A stretch of DNA of 64,000 bases from Allantophomopsis cytisporea. Taxonomy: Eukaryota > Ascomycota > Leotiomycetes > Phacidiales > Phacidiaceae. Below are positions 12,378 to 23,147 of this stretch, one piece after another (the first letter of the stretch is position 1; each line of letters begins with the position of its first letter). The notes under the pieces are model-generated. The model was not told where the DNA came from. It was given only the letters and a program-made list of their open reading frames with translations, and did no database searches. The translations under genes were made by a program, and so were the position numbers. Location of the stretch: NCBI GenBank assembly GCA_024752435.1, contig CP103029.1, positions 620,001 through 684,000 on the forward strand, read 5' to 3'.

Positions 12378-12644
12378 TGAAGCGGGATGTGACATGGCAG
12401 AGCCATGGGGGTATAGGGAGATGGATTCATTAGTCGGCGTTTGGACTGGGAACAGGATGAGAATGGGAATACCTCTAGGCGCATGGGCATTTGGGCATGA
12501 TCAGCATAGGAAAGCTGCTCTATTAATACATCATGAACATAATCATCATCATCTTCTTCTCATTGCACGTAAACTCATCTATATTCCACCCTCTAGCGCT
12601 TTCCTCTTGTGTCAACACTCATCTATTCATCACAGCGCTACTTC

Positions 12645-12989
12645 TCACAACTTCGCCTTATCCCCAACGGCTCCGATCTTCAGCTTTGGCGAATATTTCT
12701 TAAGAACGCCCTCATTGTGGTACTTCCAGAACTGCTTGCTAGCATCCTTGCCCGCCACGCGCTTGAGGATCTTCGAACCACCGGGATGTTCGTCTATGAA
12801 GTCTGATCGTCGGGTTAGTATGGGTGAAATACATGCCGGGTGGAGAAGTTGCTGCCAATGAGAGCGAGATTGCAGAACAGAGATAGACATACTGCTGACG
12901 TCGTACACGTTCTCATCAATGATAATGTATAGCCCATTCTCGGCATCCTTATGCGCCGCTACCTCGGCCGCTGTGAATGTTTTGGACAT
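12645..12989 (-). CDS. Soluble cytochrome b5
   Basis: Two exons: 12893-12989 and 12645-12802, with a 90-nt intron (GTATGT..CAG, branch ACTAAC) giving 84 residues. The domain shows VYDVSNFIDEHPGG with the first axial heme ligand at His38 and the second at His61 in WKYHNEG. It carries one electron for endoplasmic-reticulum or other acceptor enzymes in related proteins. No C-terminal membrane anchor follows the core, so this is a minimal soluble form rather than the tail-anchored microsomal type. The intron is in frame and has no stop codon, so an unspliced message would still be translatable, but with 30 extra residues just ahead of the heme-binding HPGG. The exon junction falls at the classical position between the VYDVS strand and HPGG. 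Confidence 0.92.
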   Translation of the reverse strand: MSKTFTAAEVAAHKDAENGLYIIIDENVYDVSSMSISVLQSRSHWQQLLHPACISPILTRRSDFIDEHPGGSKILKRVAGKDASKQFWKYHNEGVLKKYSPKLKIGAVGDKAKL

Positions 12990-13965
12990 GATGCTATCGT
13001 CTATGGTTTGCGAAGAGTGGTGTGATGCCGTACAAGCACTTTGGTTTGTGATAAAGAAGAGAGGTGTAGATATTAGAATGGAAACTGTCGCAGATGAGTT
13101 GTGAGTAGAGGAAAGATGTCTAACGAGTATGAATGTATGTTACTGGATCGAGGAGTCTTCGCTATGTTTACCCCGGATTACTTGACTTATCGAGGACCTC
13201 GGCTGTAGCATCAGCGAGAAAAGCGACGCCGTTATTGGTTGTTTGCCCACCGGGGGCTTAACTCCGCTCGAGGGCAGAAGTAATGAATGACATGATTCAT
13301 CCCCCCAACGCCCTTTTTTTTTGTTTTCCTAAAAGTATCAGTCGTGCATCGTTTATATGCAGCCGCATCTCTTTATCACCTTCACGCATCATATCGACTT
13401 CATTGATCAGGTGTCTTCGAGCAATTCGGATCTGGCATATATATAAGCATGTTATAGACATAAATGCGCTTTCGGCATTCCTGCCGTCCATCCTGGAATG
13501 CGCATATCATTGACCCTATGGAACCTAGAAGAAGGTAAGGTAGTAAGATAACATCTCGTTCCTTTTCCGCACTCCCGAATTCATCCTTCATAAATCCTTC
13601 AGTCTTTCTATTATCAGCAACATCTAAGTATCCTTTCTTTTTCATCTCGCTGGCTTCAATCCTTCCAGAAGCAACCCTGCTTCATCGCTCTTTCATACCG
13701 TACGGTACACTCTCGCGCGCGAAGTGTATCTGAGGCCTCAAGGCCACCAGCCCATCCTTCCGCTTGTTTTTTTTTCGCGACTTCTGGACGTTGTCCTCAG
13801 AGCTTGGACCGGAATATCCGACTCCTTCTCCTTCAAACGCTCAACATATATTGTGTATATTCATCCCCAGAGCCTGTTCTTAATTCTCATCATCATTGAA
13901 TGCCGATTGTTGTTGAAGTCTTTGCGTTTTCTGCTGTGACGGCTGTGGTTTATCTATTGCCTAAA
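12990..13965. other. Divergent promoter region between cytochrome b5 and ceramidase
   Basis: The two genes point away from each other across about 1 kb. The region holds pyrimidine-rich tracts, including T-runs near 13315 and 13770, typical of fungal core promoters. I see no gene in it. Confidence 0.5.
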
Positions 13966-15137
13966 ATGTCTCTCTTCTATCCTTATCGAGATGAAGCTCA
14001 TGAGGGTTATTGGGGGCCCATCACGAGTCAGATAGAGTGAGTCTCCTATCCTGCACGCTCTGGGGTAACTGCTAACCTTTCTCTAGTTTCTGTGAGGAGG
14101 TATGCATTTCATATTCCTGTTGAGTATCTCGTTGCTAATCGTGTAGAATTATATGGTCTCTCCATATTTCGCAGAATTGATAAATACTATCACTAACTTG
14201 ATCTATGGTATGGCATGGGATCCAGTAGATCAAAAATTCAACCATACTGACGTGGTGATAGTTGCGTATGCAGTAAAAGGAATCAGGAAAAACAGTGGCA
14301 AGCCAGATGCTTTCTCTCGCAATTTGCCATATCTCGGTATTGCAAGTGTAGGAATTGGTAGTGCCATATTTCATACCACCATGAAGAACTACACACAGTG
14401 GTGTAAGTCCTCCCCACCCAATTCAGGGGCAAATTTTTCAAGCTGCTAGTCAGAGGTTGAAGACCACATGTTCTTCACGTGACAATTGTCTTTGTTATGA
14501 GCCGCAATAGATGACTAGCTAACACTTCCAGGTGACGATCTCTCCATGCTTCTTGCCACGTCCACCGTTGTTCACCAAGTCTTCAGCGTAGGCAAGACGC
14601 CTCGTCAAAGCCTTCAACTGGGTGTACTCATCGCAGTATCCCTAACAGCATTCACGCTGTACCACTGCATAACCGACGAACTCATTATGCACCAAGTGAT
14701 CTTCGGTATTTCCTCTCTCCTCCCCTTTTGAGCACTTCCTAACCGCTGTAGGTGTAATGATCCTTACCGTCGCTGTTCGCACCCGAACCCTCATACGCAC
14801 GCGTCTCCCGGAATCAGCAACACACATCAGATCGCAGGTCTCAGCACTCGCTATTTTCGGCTTCTTCAGCTTCGTCCTTGGCTTTGCACTCTGGAATGTT
14901 GATATGCACGTTTGTGGACCCCTGACTGCTGTAAAGCGAAGTATCGGGCTGCCATTTAGCTTCTTACTTGAGCTGCACGGTTGGTGGCACATTTTCACTG
15001 GTATTGGTGCGTATGTGTTCATTGCGCTCGTGGAATATCTCACACATGAAGAGTGTGGAGAGGATCTGGCAGGAAGATTCGGCTGGGCTGGATGGTTTTT
15101 GGGAGAGGATGAGAAGAAGGAGAAGAAGGTTGAATAG
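13966..15137 (+). CDS. Alkaline (phyto)ceramidase, YPC1/YDC1/ACER3 family
   Basis: Six exons: 13966-14036, 14087-14099, 14147-14207, 14262-14402, 14532-14705 and 14752-15137, giving 281 residues. All phases agree. The enzyme hydrolyses ceramide or phytoceramide to a sphingoid base and a fatty acid in ER/Golgi membranes. The zinc ligands of human ACER3 (H81, H217, H221) correspond to His86, His229 and His233 here. Ser82 and Asp97 match its catalytic Ser77 and Asp92. The calcium-site motif DFCEENY gives Asp24, Glu27 and Asn29, with Phe25 replacing the usual Trp. About seven hydrophobic segments are present, and the C-terminus is charged (EDEKKEKK). Exon 2 is only 13 nt and encodes FCEE together with part of the preceding Asp. 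Intron 3 (54 nt) is in frame and stop-free; splicing it restores family length. Confidence 0.95.
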
Positions 15138-17796
15138 AGGGAAGGGGCTGATAGACTGTCTATGGTTATGAGATATATTTGGTATCTGCTTTATACTGCG
15201 TTTTGGGAAATATCTACGTACTGTCTTATGCTTTTGTTACGACAACGTGTTATCGCGGGTGTGCATTTGAGAAGATCATGGATTTAGGTTTAGATTCCAA
15301 CTAAAAACTTCTCAACAATGTGATATTGATCGTTAATATAGTCGATAGCAACAGTACTTTGGCAACCAGGTATTTTGGTTGTACATGGTACAATTTTGAA
15401 GCTGGTATGACCGATATCACCTCTCCTATGTACTCATATCCTCGCGTGTACTTGCAATTTGTCGATGCAAAATATCTAGTGGCGAATAGTTCTACGTTGG
15501 CCTCTGATATCACTCATCAGCCCTTAAGGTCTTGGTCTCCTTAACCAGTTCGCCCTCTAATTTTACCACTCGACTGCTACCGAAGTGGTCAAATTTCGTT
15601 TGCCTCGAGCTGGAACTGTAGATCCGTCGCTTGATAGGTATGACTCCGGCGCAGCATCTTCTCTGGATTTGCCTTGTCAGTTCTGTGATGTAGCTTATTC
15701 CTAAATTCTTTGCTCTCTCTCGTTCTCTCGGTGTTGTGTAGAGCTCTCGAACGACTGCACTCCATCCTGAGGTGGTCTGATCAGTACATCCTCTGTTTTG
15801 GAAAAGGCTACAGCCTCCCTAGACTTCCATCAAGATATGGCGTGAGGTCATGATTCTTATACAGACACCACCTTCCCCAAGCGTTCTATGTCTTATTTGT
15901 TAGCTGCTGTGTCATTTGGACACTGATGGAGATTTTCAGAATTTGAGGGATCTTGACCGGGGACCGGGACTCTTGCAGTGAGATGACTCCTTTCCTAGGA
16001 GCCTTGAGTGCGTGTAGTTTCCTCATTTGCTGTGACAGCCTCGCTTCATTTCTTGTTGGCCCATTTTCCTGTAATGTTGCCCTCTGCCGGAAACTTGCTG
16101 TAATCCAACTCCAGTCGTCGCAATACTTTTATCTTCATCTTTTCTTACATATCCACAGCCTTGGTTGAGTGGACTGAAGCAGCTTTCGATGTCTTGCCAA
16201 CCCAGCGTCTGTTCTGGCAATCGCTGCATTGAGATTGTTCTCACGAACTTTGAACTTCGACAGAAGGACGATACTGCGCATTAAGGGAGATACACGTTTA
16301 CTGTAAGGTCCCGTGCTTATTATCTTATAATGAATTGGTAGGGGTTTTCGTTCTGAGAATCATCAAAACGTTGACTACCATGAATCAAGATGTATATGGT
16401 ATTGTTGAAGGTGCATTTAATGATGGCGTCGATGATAGCATGCTTTTCGTGATCTTCTCAGCAAGGCTGACTTGGCAGGCACCACCATTCTTTCGCATTC
16501 TCCTGTCAGAGCTCAGTATTCTCATCCAAAAAAAAAAATAGTTGTTTTCCTGTCACCATAGTTTCAATATTTATCAATTTCTGACGATTTGCGAATATGC
16601 CCGATGATCACAACATCACTGTTTATGCAAGTTAGTCCTGATTCCTTAGTAAACCATATTGTTGTTGATGTCTTCATCACCATCTGTTGTTTGATCGATT
16701 CTGATAGGAATGAAGAAGTTGGTTTGGAGTCTCAAAACCCCTATTCTCTTCTTCAGAATTGCTATCATCATGCCTTGAGGTTGCTTCACGGATGAGACAC
16801 CTATTCTTGCAACTTTACTCGCCATCATATTGAATCTCAACTCCATCATTCTGGCGCACTGAATCTGACATTGTGGAGGTACAGTTCTGAAACCGCATAT
16901 TACTGTTACTGGACAAATGTATCTTCTACGGTATGCCATCATCGCGTGGATTGCGTTGATTGCAAAGTAATCACGAATTTGCCGCAATTATGACGGAGAG
17001 GAAGCTCGCACTCCTTCCATACCCCTTCGAATATCTAGTCCTATCGCATTTTTTTCAATCTCATTAAGCTACTTGCCAGCCAAGACAATTTGCACGTACA
17101 CACAACAACACGTCCGCACAATTCTTGTTTATCTGAATCTTACCTTCGTCATTGCAACTTAATGCTTGACTTACGGATGGTAACACGAAGTACCACTTCG
17201 TACATGACCAATGCGGGGGCGGCGGGGCAAGATCAAACTTCTCCACACAACACGGTGCCTTATGTGACGTCGATTCCGATCTGAAGTGGAGTGAGAGGCC
17301 AGATTTCATTCAATACATTCCATTATGCGGTCATCGAGGAGTTCGCATTTGCCCCTGGTCCTTGTTGTAGATCAATGCCTGGAAATCTGATATTCCTCCT
17401 CCAATCCGCCGCACAGAGCGGTCTAAGCACAGTGAACCCTACCGAAACTGCCTCTCAACCAGAGAGACATCGTGTTTGGTATGCTTATTTGGAGGCGTCG
17501 GCAGGTTGAAGGAATTGTGCGATCGTAAACAGACCCCAGCACCGCCGCAGCTCGGATTGAATGCGAAGCCAAAGGATTGGTGGGGAGCTGATTGGGCTCA
17601 AAGGCGTCAAGGGAAGGCGGGAGAGCAGGAAAATCAGGGACGCAAAGATGTAAATTTATGTAAAGAAAATGCACATATGACGGGCTATAGCAGGAAAGGA
17701 ACAAGCGATCGTTAACGTATGGGACACATCACTACGATTGACTCGAGCTGAGGCCAAGATGTGGTTGTGGCAAGTTTTGAGTTGGAACGCCACAGT

Positions 17797-17827
17797 TGAT
17801 CGTTGTGATTGATCGTTGTTGATCAAC
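17797..17827. repeat. TGATCGTTG direct repeats with palindrome GTTGATCAAC
   Basis: Closely spaced copies of TTGATCGTTG and a perfect 10-bp palindrome about 670 bp upstream of the repeat-protein start codon. This could be a binding site for a dimeric regulator, but nothing proves it. Confidence 0.5.
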
Positions 17828-18342
17828 AAGATTATTGCGCTGCGCCATTGAATTGGTCGGCCTTACAGCCACATCATACCCCACTATGACGCTCCAGCCA
17901 CAATTATGACGGACTGGAAGGGAAGGTCAGGAAAGGAAGGCCCTTTCCAACCTTTTTACGTTGAGAGGCTCGAAATAGATTGGCGTACCAGAAAGCCTGG
18001 AGATGAGGGCGGACGAGAAAGAAAGTTGGCAGAGGTCACGGGTAGGGACAGATGAATCGCTTATTCGCTTGACGGAGCACCTGGCGAAGTGGGTCACTAT
18101 GACGCTGGCTGTGGCTGAAGCTCCCGCGATTGGTTAGAGCTTGGAGCTGCTACAGCTTTGACAAGACGCTTGACGCAAGCTTGTCCTTTCTGCATCTCAC
18201 TTGACATCAAACCTGCTCGTGAGGCAAGAAGATTCGATATGGCGAAATCTCAGACTCCGAATGCATAGGTAGGTAGGACGGGAGCAGAGTTTGAGAGGAG
18301 TTGGAATGCAAGAGGTAAGTACCACGCTCACTTTCAAAAGGC

Positions 18343-18350
18343 ATATATAC
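18343..18350 (+). promoter_or_regulatory. TATA box of the repeat-protein gene
   Basis: CATATATA lies about 145 bp before the ATG at 18494. It is followed by a pyrimidine/CAA-rich leader (CAACCAACAC, AACAACCAAAC), typical of highly expressed fungal mRNAs. Confidence 0.6.
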
Positions 18351-18493
18351 CAGCCTCTCTCCCGTCGAAATACCTTCTTCTCCATCAAACAACCAACACA
18401 AACATCTTCCTCAAAGAACAACCAAACAAGCAACCTACTTCACCTTTCCAATACCCACACCACAAACAATCCACCCCATACAAACAATCAATC

Positions 18494-19594
18494 ATGTCTT
18501 CCATCATCAACAAGGTCAAGGACGCTCTCCACTCCGACAAGCACGAGACCTCAACCACCTCAACTCACCCAACTGGTACTACCACCCACACCACCACCAC
18601 TCATCCAACCCACAACACTACCTCCACCCACCCAACCTCAACCACACACAGCAACAACAACGTTCCTGAGGGAGCCGCTGGACCACATTCCAACCGACTC
18701 GCAAACGCGGCAGACCCAACGGTTGATTCCGACTTGGACAGAAACCATGCTGCCCGCAACCACCCAACTGGCACTGGCACTGGTGTAACCGGTACTACTC
18801 ACGGTACTACGCACAACACTACCGGAAGTGGTCTCACTGGTACTCACGGTACTCACGGTACTCACAACACTACTACCGGCACCGGCTACGATGGTACTCA
18901 CGGCACCCACAATACTACCGGAGGCTTGACTGGTAGCCACGGTACTCATGGAACCACCACTGGTGCTCCAGAGGGAACCTACGGAAAGCACAACTCTGCT
19001 ACTGCGAACAGACTTGACCCAACTGTCGATTCTGATTTGGACCGTACTAAGGGTGTCAATCCTACCCACAACACAACCCACAACACCACCGGAAGTGGTC
19101 TTACCGGTACTCATGGTACTACTCACAACACCACCGGAGGGGGCCTCACTGGTACTCACGGTACTCACAACACAACCGGCACTGGTTACGATACTACTCA
19201 CGGCACTCACGGCACCCACAACACCACTGGAAGTGGATTGACCGGTACCCATGGTACTACCGGAAACACTGCATCTGGCTACGGCACAGAGCACAACGTT
19301 GCCAGCAATGTTGGCAACCCAAAGTCCACCAACGCAGGACCTCACGGCAGTAACGTAGCCAATGTCATTGACCCACGTGTCGACAGCGACCTCAACGGTT
19401 CCAAGACCATTGGTGGAAACAAGACCTTCACTGGAGGAAACAATGGTGTTGATACCCGTGATGCTGCTCAGGTCCCACCATCAGTCCTGGCTGCTAACCA
19501 TGGTCAACCAATCGTTGCGCATGACCATGCTGGTGCCAACCACGCTGGTCGTCATGGTTCTGTCTCTCACCAGGAGGCTCACTCTGGTATCTAA
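18494..19594 (+). CDS. Gly/Thr/His-rich repeat protein with three DPxVDSDL modules
   Basis: A single-exon protein of 366 residues starting at ATG 18494. After a short head (SSIINKVKDALHSDKHE) it is almost entirely low-complexity repeats of the type GTHGTHNTTG and TGSGLTGTHG. Three longer modules stand out at about residues 66-86, 171-191 and 286-305: ANAADPTVDSDLDR, ANRLDPTVDSDLDR and ANVIDPRVDSDLNG, the first two preceded by PEG and all close to a G-x-H motif. I recall the ANxxDPRVDSDxD motif in hydrophilic fungal proteins linked with stress or conidiation, but cannot name a function. There is no signal peptide, cysteine cluster or membrane segment, so it is probably cytosolic and intrinsically disordered. 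The well-defined TATA box and codon choice biased to C-ending codons suggest strong expression. Confidence 0.88.
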   Translation: MSSIINKVKDALHSDKHETSTTSTHPTGTTTHTTTTHPTHNTTSTHPTSTTHSNNNVPEGAAGPHSNRLANAADPTVDSDLDRNHAARNHPTGTGTGVTGTTHGTTHNTTGSGLTGTHGTHGTHNTTTGTGYDGTHGTHNTTGGLTGSHGTHGTTTGAPEGTYGKHNSATANRLDPTVDSDLDRTKGVNPTHNTTHNTTGSGLTGTHGTTHNTTGGGLTGTHGTHNTTGTGYDTTHGTHGTHNTTGSGLTGTHGTTGNTASGYGTEHNVASNVGNPKSTNAGPHGSNVANVIDPRVDSDLNGSKTIGGNKTFTGGNNGVDTRDAAQVPPSVLAANHGQPIVAHDHAGANHAGRHGSVSHQEAHSGI

Positions 19595-20462
19595 GTTACC
19601 TCTTGACTGCTGGACTCGTACCATACCCGAAGATTTGATTATCTTCACTTGTCCTAGCTGTTCATTGGGCCTTTCTTTTTGATGAAGCGAAACGAATGGA
19701 ATGGGTATCAGGCTGGAATCAAAAAACAAAGCTGTACTATTAATAAAATTATGAGCGATGGTTTACGGAAAATAGCTTAAGTTTGCGACTAAATGCAAGA
19801 CTTTTTCACACATTATATTTGACTGAAGATGAAAGTGACTTATAATCGTAACCCCAAGATCTGTGACCATTGTTTCTTTGCTCTTATTAATTGTTTTGAG
19901 GCACTTCATCTTTGGCGAAACAATCAAGTAGTTCGCACACTAATATGTCCTTTCGTAGCATTGTTTATGTTGCAATAATGCAGATATTATACAATTCTTT
20001 TGTGCTATAAATTATGCTCAAATAATGCCAATATCTTGATTACTGTTTGGCTTCGGAACCAAGGTAACATGTGGAATTTCTTTTACTATATGCTACGGAG
20101 AATTAGCTCGTAACAAAATCTCTAAAATGCTCGGCACTAATGTTTCATATCTGATGTTTTCATGTGGGGTGTTATGGAGCTTTGGGGATACATGCCACTA
20201 TCATAGCCACCGTCTCAGCCTCAGCTTTTACCCCACATCTCAGATCATACGTCATCTAGGAGCTCAAATCCAACTCAAATAGAATAATATCAGCTCACAA
20301 CAATTCACACCACAAATACCCAGAACACCACGATAAATATCTGACGGCTCCATAAACTCACATCACATAAAAATCAAATTCCAGTCAACAGGAATTCTAC
20401 CGTTCGTCCCCAAATACTATACACAACAACCTACGAAACAAACCCCTACATAAATCGTCAAG
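19595..20462. other. Intergenic region before the kelch gene
   Basis: The A/T-rich left half probably holds the 3' UTR of the repeat-protein gene. The right half is CA-rich leader sequence ahead of the ATG at 20463. No gene seen. Confidence 0.5.
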
Positions 20463-21800
20463 ATGATGGAAGTAGCAGCAACAGCTACCACAATCGGCCA
20501 CGGTCTCGTACAAAAGACCATGCCTCTCAAAGCAAAATGGCATCGAATTCCCGGTATTTCCGTTCCACGATCTTCACACACCCTCTCCATGGTCTCCGGC
20601 CGAGCCTATATCTTCGGCGGCGAAATCGAACCACACCAACCCGTTGACAATGCCATGCACATTGTCATCCTACCCTCATCGACCGCCTCTTCCGACTACC
20701 GCGAAATACCTGCACGAGCAGAGATTACGGGTGGTGAGGTTCCACAAGCAAGAATTGGACATACGGCAGCGGTCATTGGCGAGAGAATATTTATCTTTGG
20801 AGGAAACGGAGCGGACAAGCAGCCATTGGAAGAAAATGGAAGAGTTTGGGTCTATGATACACGTACCGACGCCTGGAGTTTCCTGGATCCCGTAACGGAT
20901 CCTAGTCCGACACCAAGGAGTTATCATGCCTCCTTAGCTATCGATAAACCTGTCCCAAAGGCACGCAAGCCAGTTGATGCGAACCCAGGTACTGAGGAAC
21001 CAAAGATCGGATCAATCGCTGAGGGTGCGAGAGAAGATGGAGATGAGGGTATGGGCTATGGTACGCTCTTCGTTCATGCTGGCAACACGAATTCCGGACG
21101 AGTCAATGATTTCTGGGCATTTGATATCGCCAGTCGCACATGGAAGGAGCTGCCTGAAGCCCCTGGCAAGCCAAGAAGCGGAGCCAGTCTGGCAATCAGT
21201 AAAAATCGTATCTACAGATTTGGCGGCTTTAATGGTGAGAGTGAGGAGGGCGGCCAAATCGACTACCTGCAGCTTGGTCTCGACGTGTTCAACGACAAGG
21301 GAGGAGCCAATGATGAAGTCGGCGTGGCAGCCAAGGGAAGCTGGGAGAGCCTGGTATTCACAGAAGAAGATATGAAACGACCTGGCCACCGCTCGGTAGC
21401 GGGTATGCAGACCATCACGTCTGGTATGGGACGTCAATACCTGCTTGTATTTATGGGTGAGCGGGACCCATCATCGGAGGGTCACGAAGGCACAGGCCAA
21501 TTCTGGAGCGACGTTTGGACCTTCCAGCTTCCTCCACAGGGAATGACAGCCGCCAGCTTCAAGGACGCAACGTGGCAGGCTCTCGGGAGGGAGACAGGTG
21601 AGGCAAAATGGGAAGAAGTTCTCGTTGAGGATGCGGAGGGTGAGGAGGGCGAGGACGTCCATGCTCTCGTACCTGGTGCGCGTGGTTTCCTTTCCAGTGC
21701 TATGATGGGTGATTTGGATGCTAGTGGAGTGGTTTTGTGGGGTGGACTGAATAGCAAGAACGAGCGATTAGGTGATGGCTGGATCCTAAGGATTCATTGA
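20463..21800 (+). CDS. Kelch-repeat beta-propeller protein
   Basis: A single exon of 445 residues with an ATG at 20463 directly followed by a second ATG, so translation may begin at either. Six kelch-type strands with aromatic-plus-GG ends are visible: YIFGGE (near residue 49), FIFGGN (109), FVHAGN (202), YRFGGF (250), VFMGER (328) and VLWGGL (423). Blade-to-blade spacing suggests a six- to seven-bladed propeller. Such propellers usually mediate protein-protein contacts. There is no BTB, F-box, signal peptide or membrane segment, so no pathway can be assigned. Long acidic inserts (residues about 165-200 and 380-405) separate blades. A galactose oxidase-like enzyme is unlikely because there is no secretion signal. 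Confidence 0.9.
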   Translation: MMEVAATATTIGHGLVQKTMPLKAKWHRIPGISVPRSSHTLSMVSGRAYIFGGEIEPHQPVDNAMHIVILPSSTASSDYREIPARAEITGGEVPQARIGHTAAVIGERIFIFGGNGADKQPLEENGRVWVYDTRTDAWSFLDPVTDPSPTPRSYHASLAIDKPVPKARKPVDANPGTEEPKIGSIAEGAREDGDEGMGYGTLFVHAGNTNSGRVNDFWAFDIASRTWKELPEAPGKPRSGASLAISKNRIYRFGGFNGESEEGGQIDYLQLGLDVFNDKGGANDEVGVAAKGSWESLVFTEEDMKRPGHRSVAGMQTITSGMGRQYLLVFMGERDPSSEGHEGTGQFWSDVWTFQLPPQGMTAASFKDATWQALGRETGEAKWEEVLVEDAEGEEGEDVHALVPGARGFLSSAMMGDLDASGVVLWGGLNSKNERLGDGWILRIH

Positions 21801-23147
21801 GGTTGATGAAAACAAATGACTTGATGGAGTTATGAGATATCCTAGATGAATGAGATGTAATTCAAACCTTTTGTATGAGGTAGCTTGTTTGATGAACAGA
21901 TACATATGTGGATAAGTGATTACTCTGGACAAGTTCCTGCCAGATGTTATTGCAAAGACCTTTATATCATTCGATTTACCTTCATCGCAATTTCATTGCG
22001 TTGATCTGAATAATTCATGCTCTCAAAATTGGTTGATGGAATAGAGTGATCGGATGTTGGATGAAGGAAGTTCCTTGCATAGATATGAGAGCAATACCCG
22101 GATACTCATCCAGGTTTTCGTGACAACTCAATAAGTTTTGAAAGCAGACGAAGAACTATACAGCCATGAAGATCCTCGGCTGCCTTTCATACATTTATCA
22201 AAAGCTGTAACTGACAAGCGTACAATTATCAGAATCATCCGGTTATTGAAGTTGCATGAGCAGCTCGGGTAGTTAGCTTTTGAATATATGCGCACATACT
22301 TCAGACACTTCTCAGGTATCAGGAGATGTAGAAACTCTCTTAAGAGACCGGAATTTCCTTCGAGAGTCAAGCATGAGGCTGATTGTTAAGTACGCAATAA
22401 GATGGAGACCATAAGTCAGCACTGACAGCCAATGCTTATACTTAGTACCTAGCATTTACTTCACATACTCCATACTCTTTTCGTCACAAACTTTATGTGA
22501 TTTCACGGCCCTTCCCTGACCTTTTCATCGAGAATAAAGAGACACTATATGCATGTATCGACCAATCAAAATATTTGGTTTCATTGCACCAAGGACTCGA
22601 TTTCCTATCTTATCAATGATGCCCCGCTGCAGGAAAGAATTCCCCAATGTGGTTGGACTAGTTGCGGGCCGTCGATCAGCTTGGGTAATGCAGCACGCGA
22701 CTGCCACGATTTAAGAGTGCCATAACATACATCTACGGCACGATGAGGCTAGCAGACGAGGCATTCTTCATTTCGTGTTTCTGTACGCTTTCTTTACTTT
22801 TTGGGGCTTGCTTCAGGCCTGATGTCTGCTACTTGCAACTTGTCAGAAATATTTATTCCTCTTGGATACACTTAAGTCCCTGATGCTACATTCTTTGGTT
22901 TGCATCGTTAGTGGCCACAGCGGCGGTCATGGCTTTTCGTTCCTGGAAGCTTGCAGATGCCGGGGTCTCGTCGCAGGTTGCGAGGTCACCTCTCTTCACC
23001 AGTGTAGGATGTGAACGTCAAATATATGTTGCATTTGGTATATAAAGAGAGGTAACTGCATCTCTTTGGTCTCCCACCTCATCCTAATTTAAGCTTGCTC
23101 TGTACTGGAAACCATTTTATCTCCATATCCATATTAGGTTCCTCAAT
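21801..23147. other. Intergenic region before the 2OG oxygenase
   Basis: About 1.35 kb without a recognisable gene. The right end holds the TATA box of the oxygenase gene. Confidence 0.5.
23039..23046 (+). promoter_or_regulatory. TATA box of the 2OG oxygenase gene
   Basis: A consensus-like TATATAAA starts 109 bp before the ATG at 23148, at normal fungal promoter spacing. Confidence 0.65.

Larger units (their letters stand above)
15138..18493. other. Long intergenic tract upstream of the repeat-protein gene
   Basis: About 3.3 kb with no protein-like ORF on either strand. The left end should hold the ceramidase 3' UTR. Near 17797-17827 there is a cluster of GATCGTTG-like direct repeats ending in the perfect palindrome GTTGATCAAC (17818-17827). 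The right end contains a TATA box. The tract is long enough to be an extended regulatory region for the gene at 18494. Confidence 0.5.

Noticed and set aside
12358..12861. A 167-codon plus-strand ORF
   Set aside because: It runs antisense through cytochrome b5 exon 2 and part of its intron and lacks any motif.
14208..14261. Reading the 54-nt segment as coding, because the frame stays open
   Set aside because: It adds 18 residues (GMAWDPVDQ...) absent from the family between the first membrane helix residues; removing it with GTATGG..TAG restores family length and TNLIYVAYAVKGI.
18638..19345. A 235-codon minus-strand ORF opposite the repeat protein
   Set aside because: It mirrors the repeat structure of the sense gene; Ser/Val/Thr repeats arise from the codon bias of the GTHGTH repeats. 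The sense frame has the ATG, TATA box and recurring motifs.
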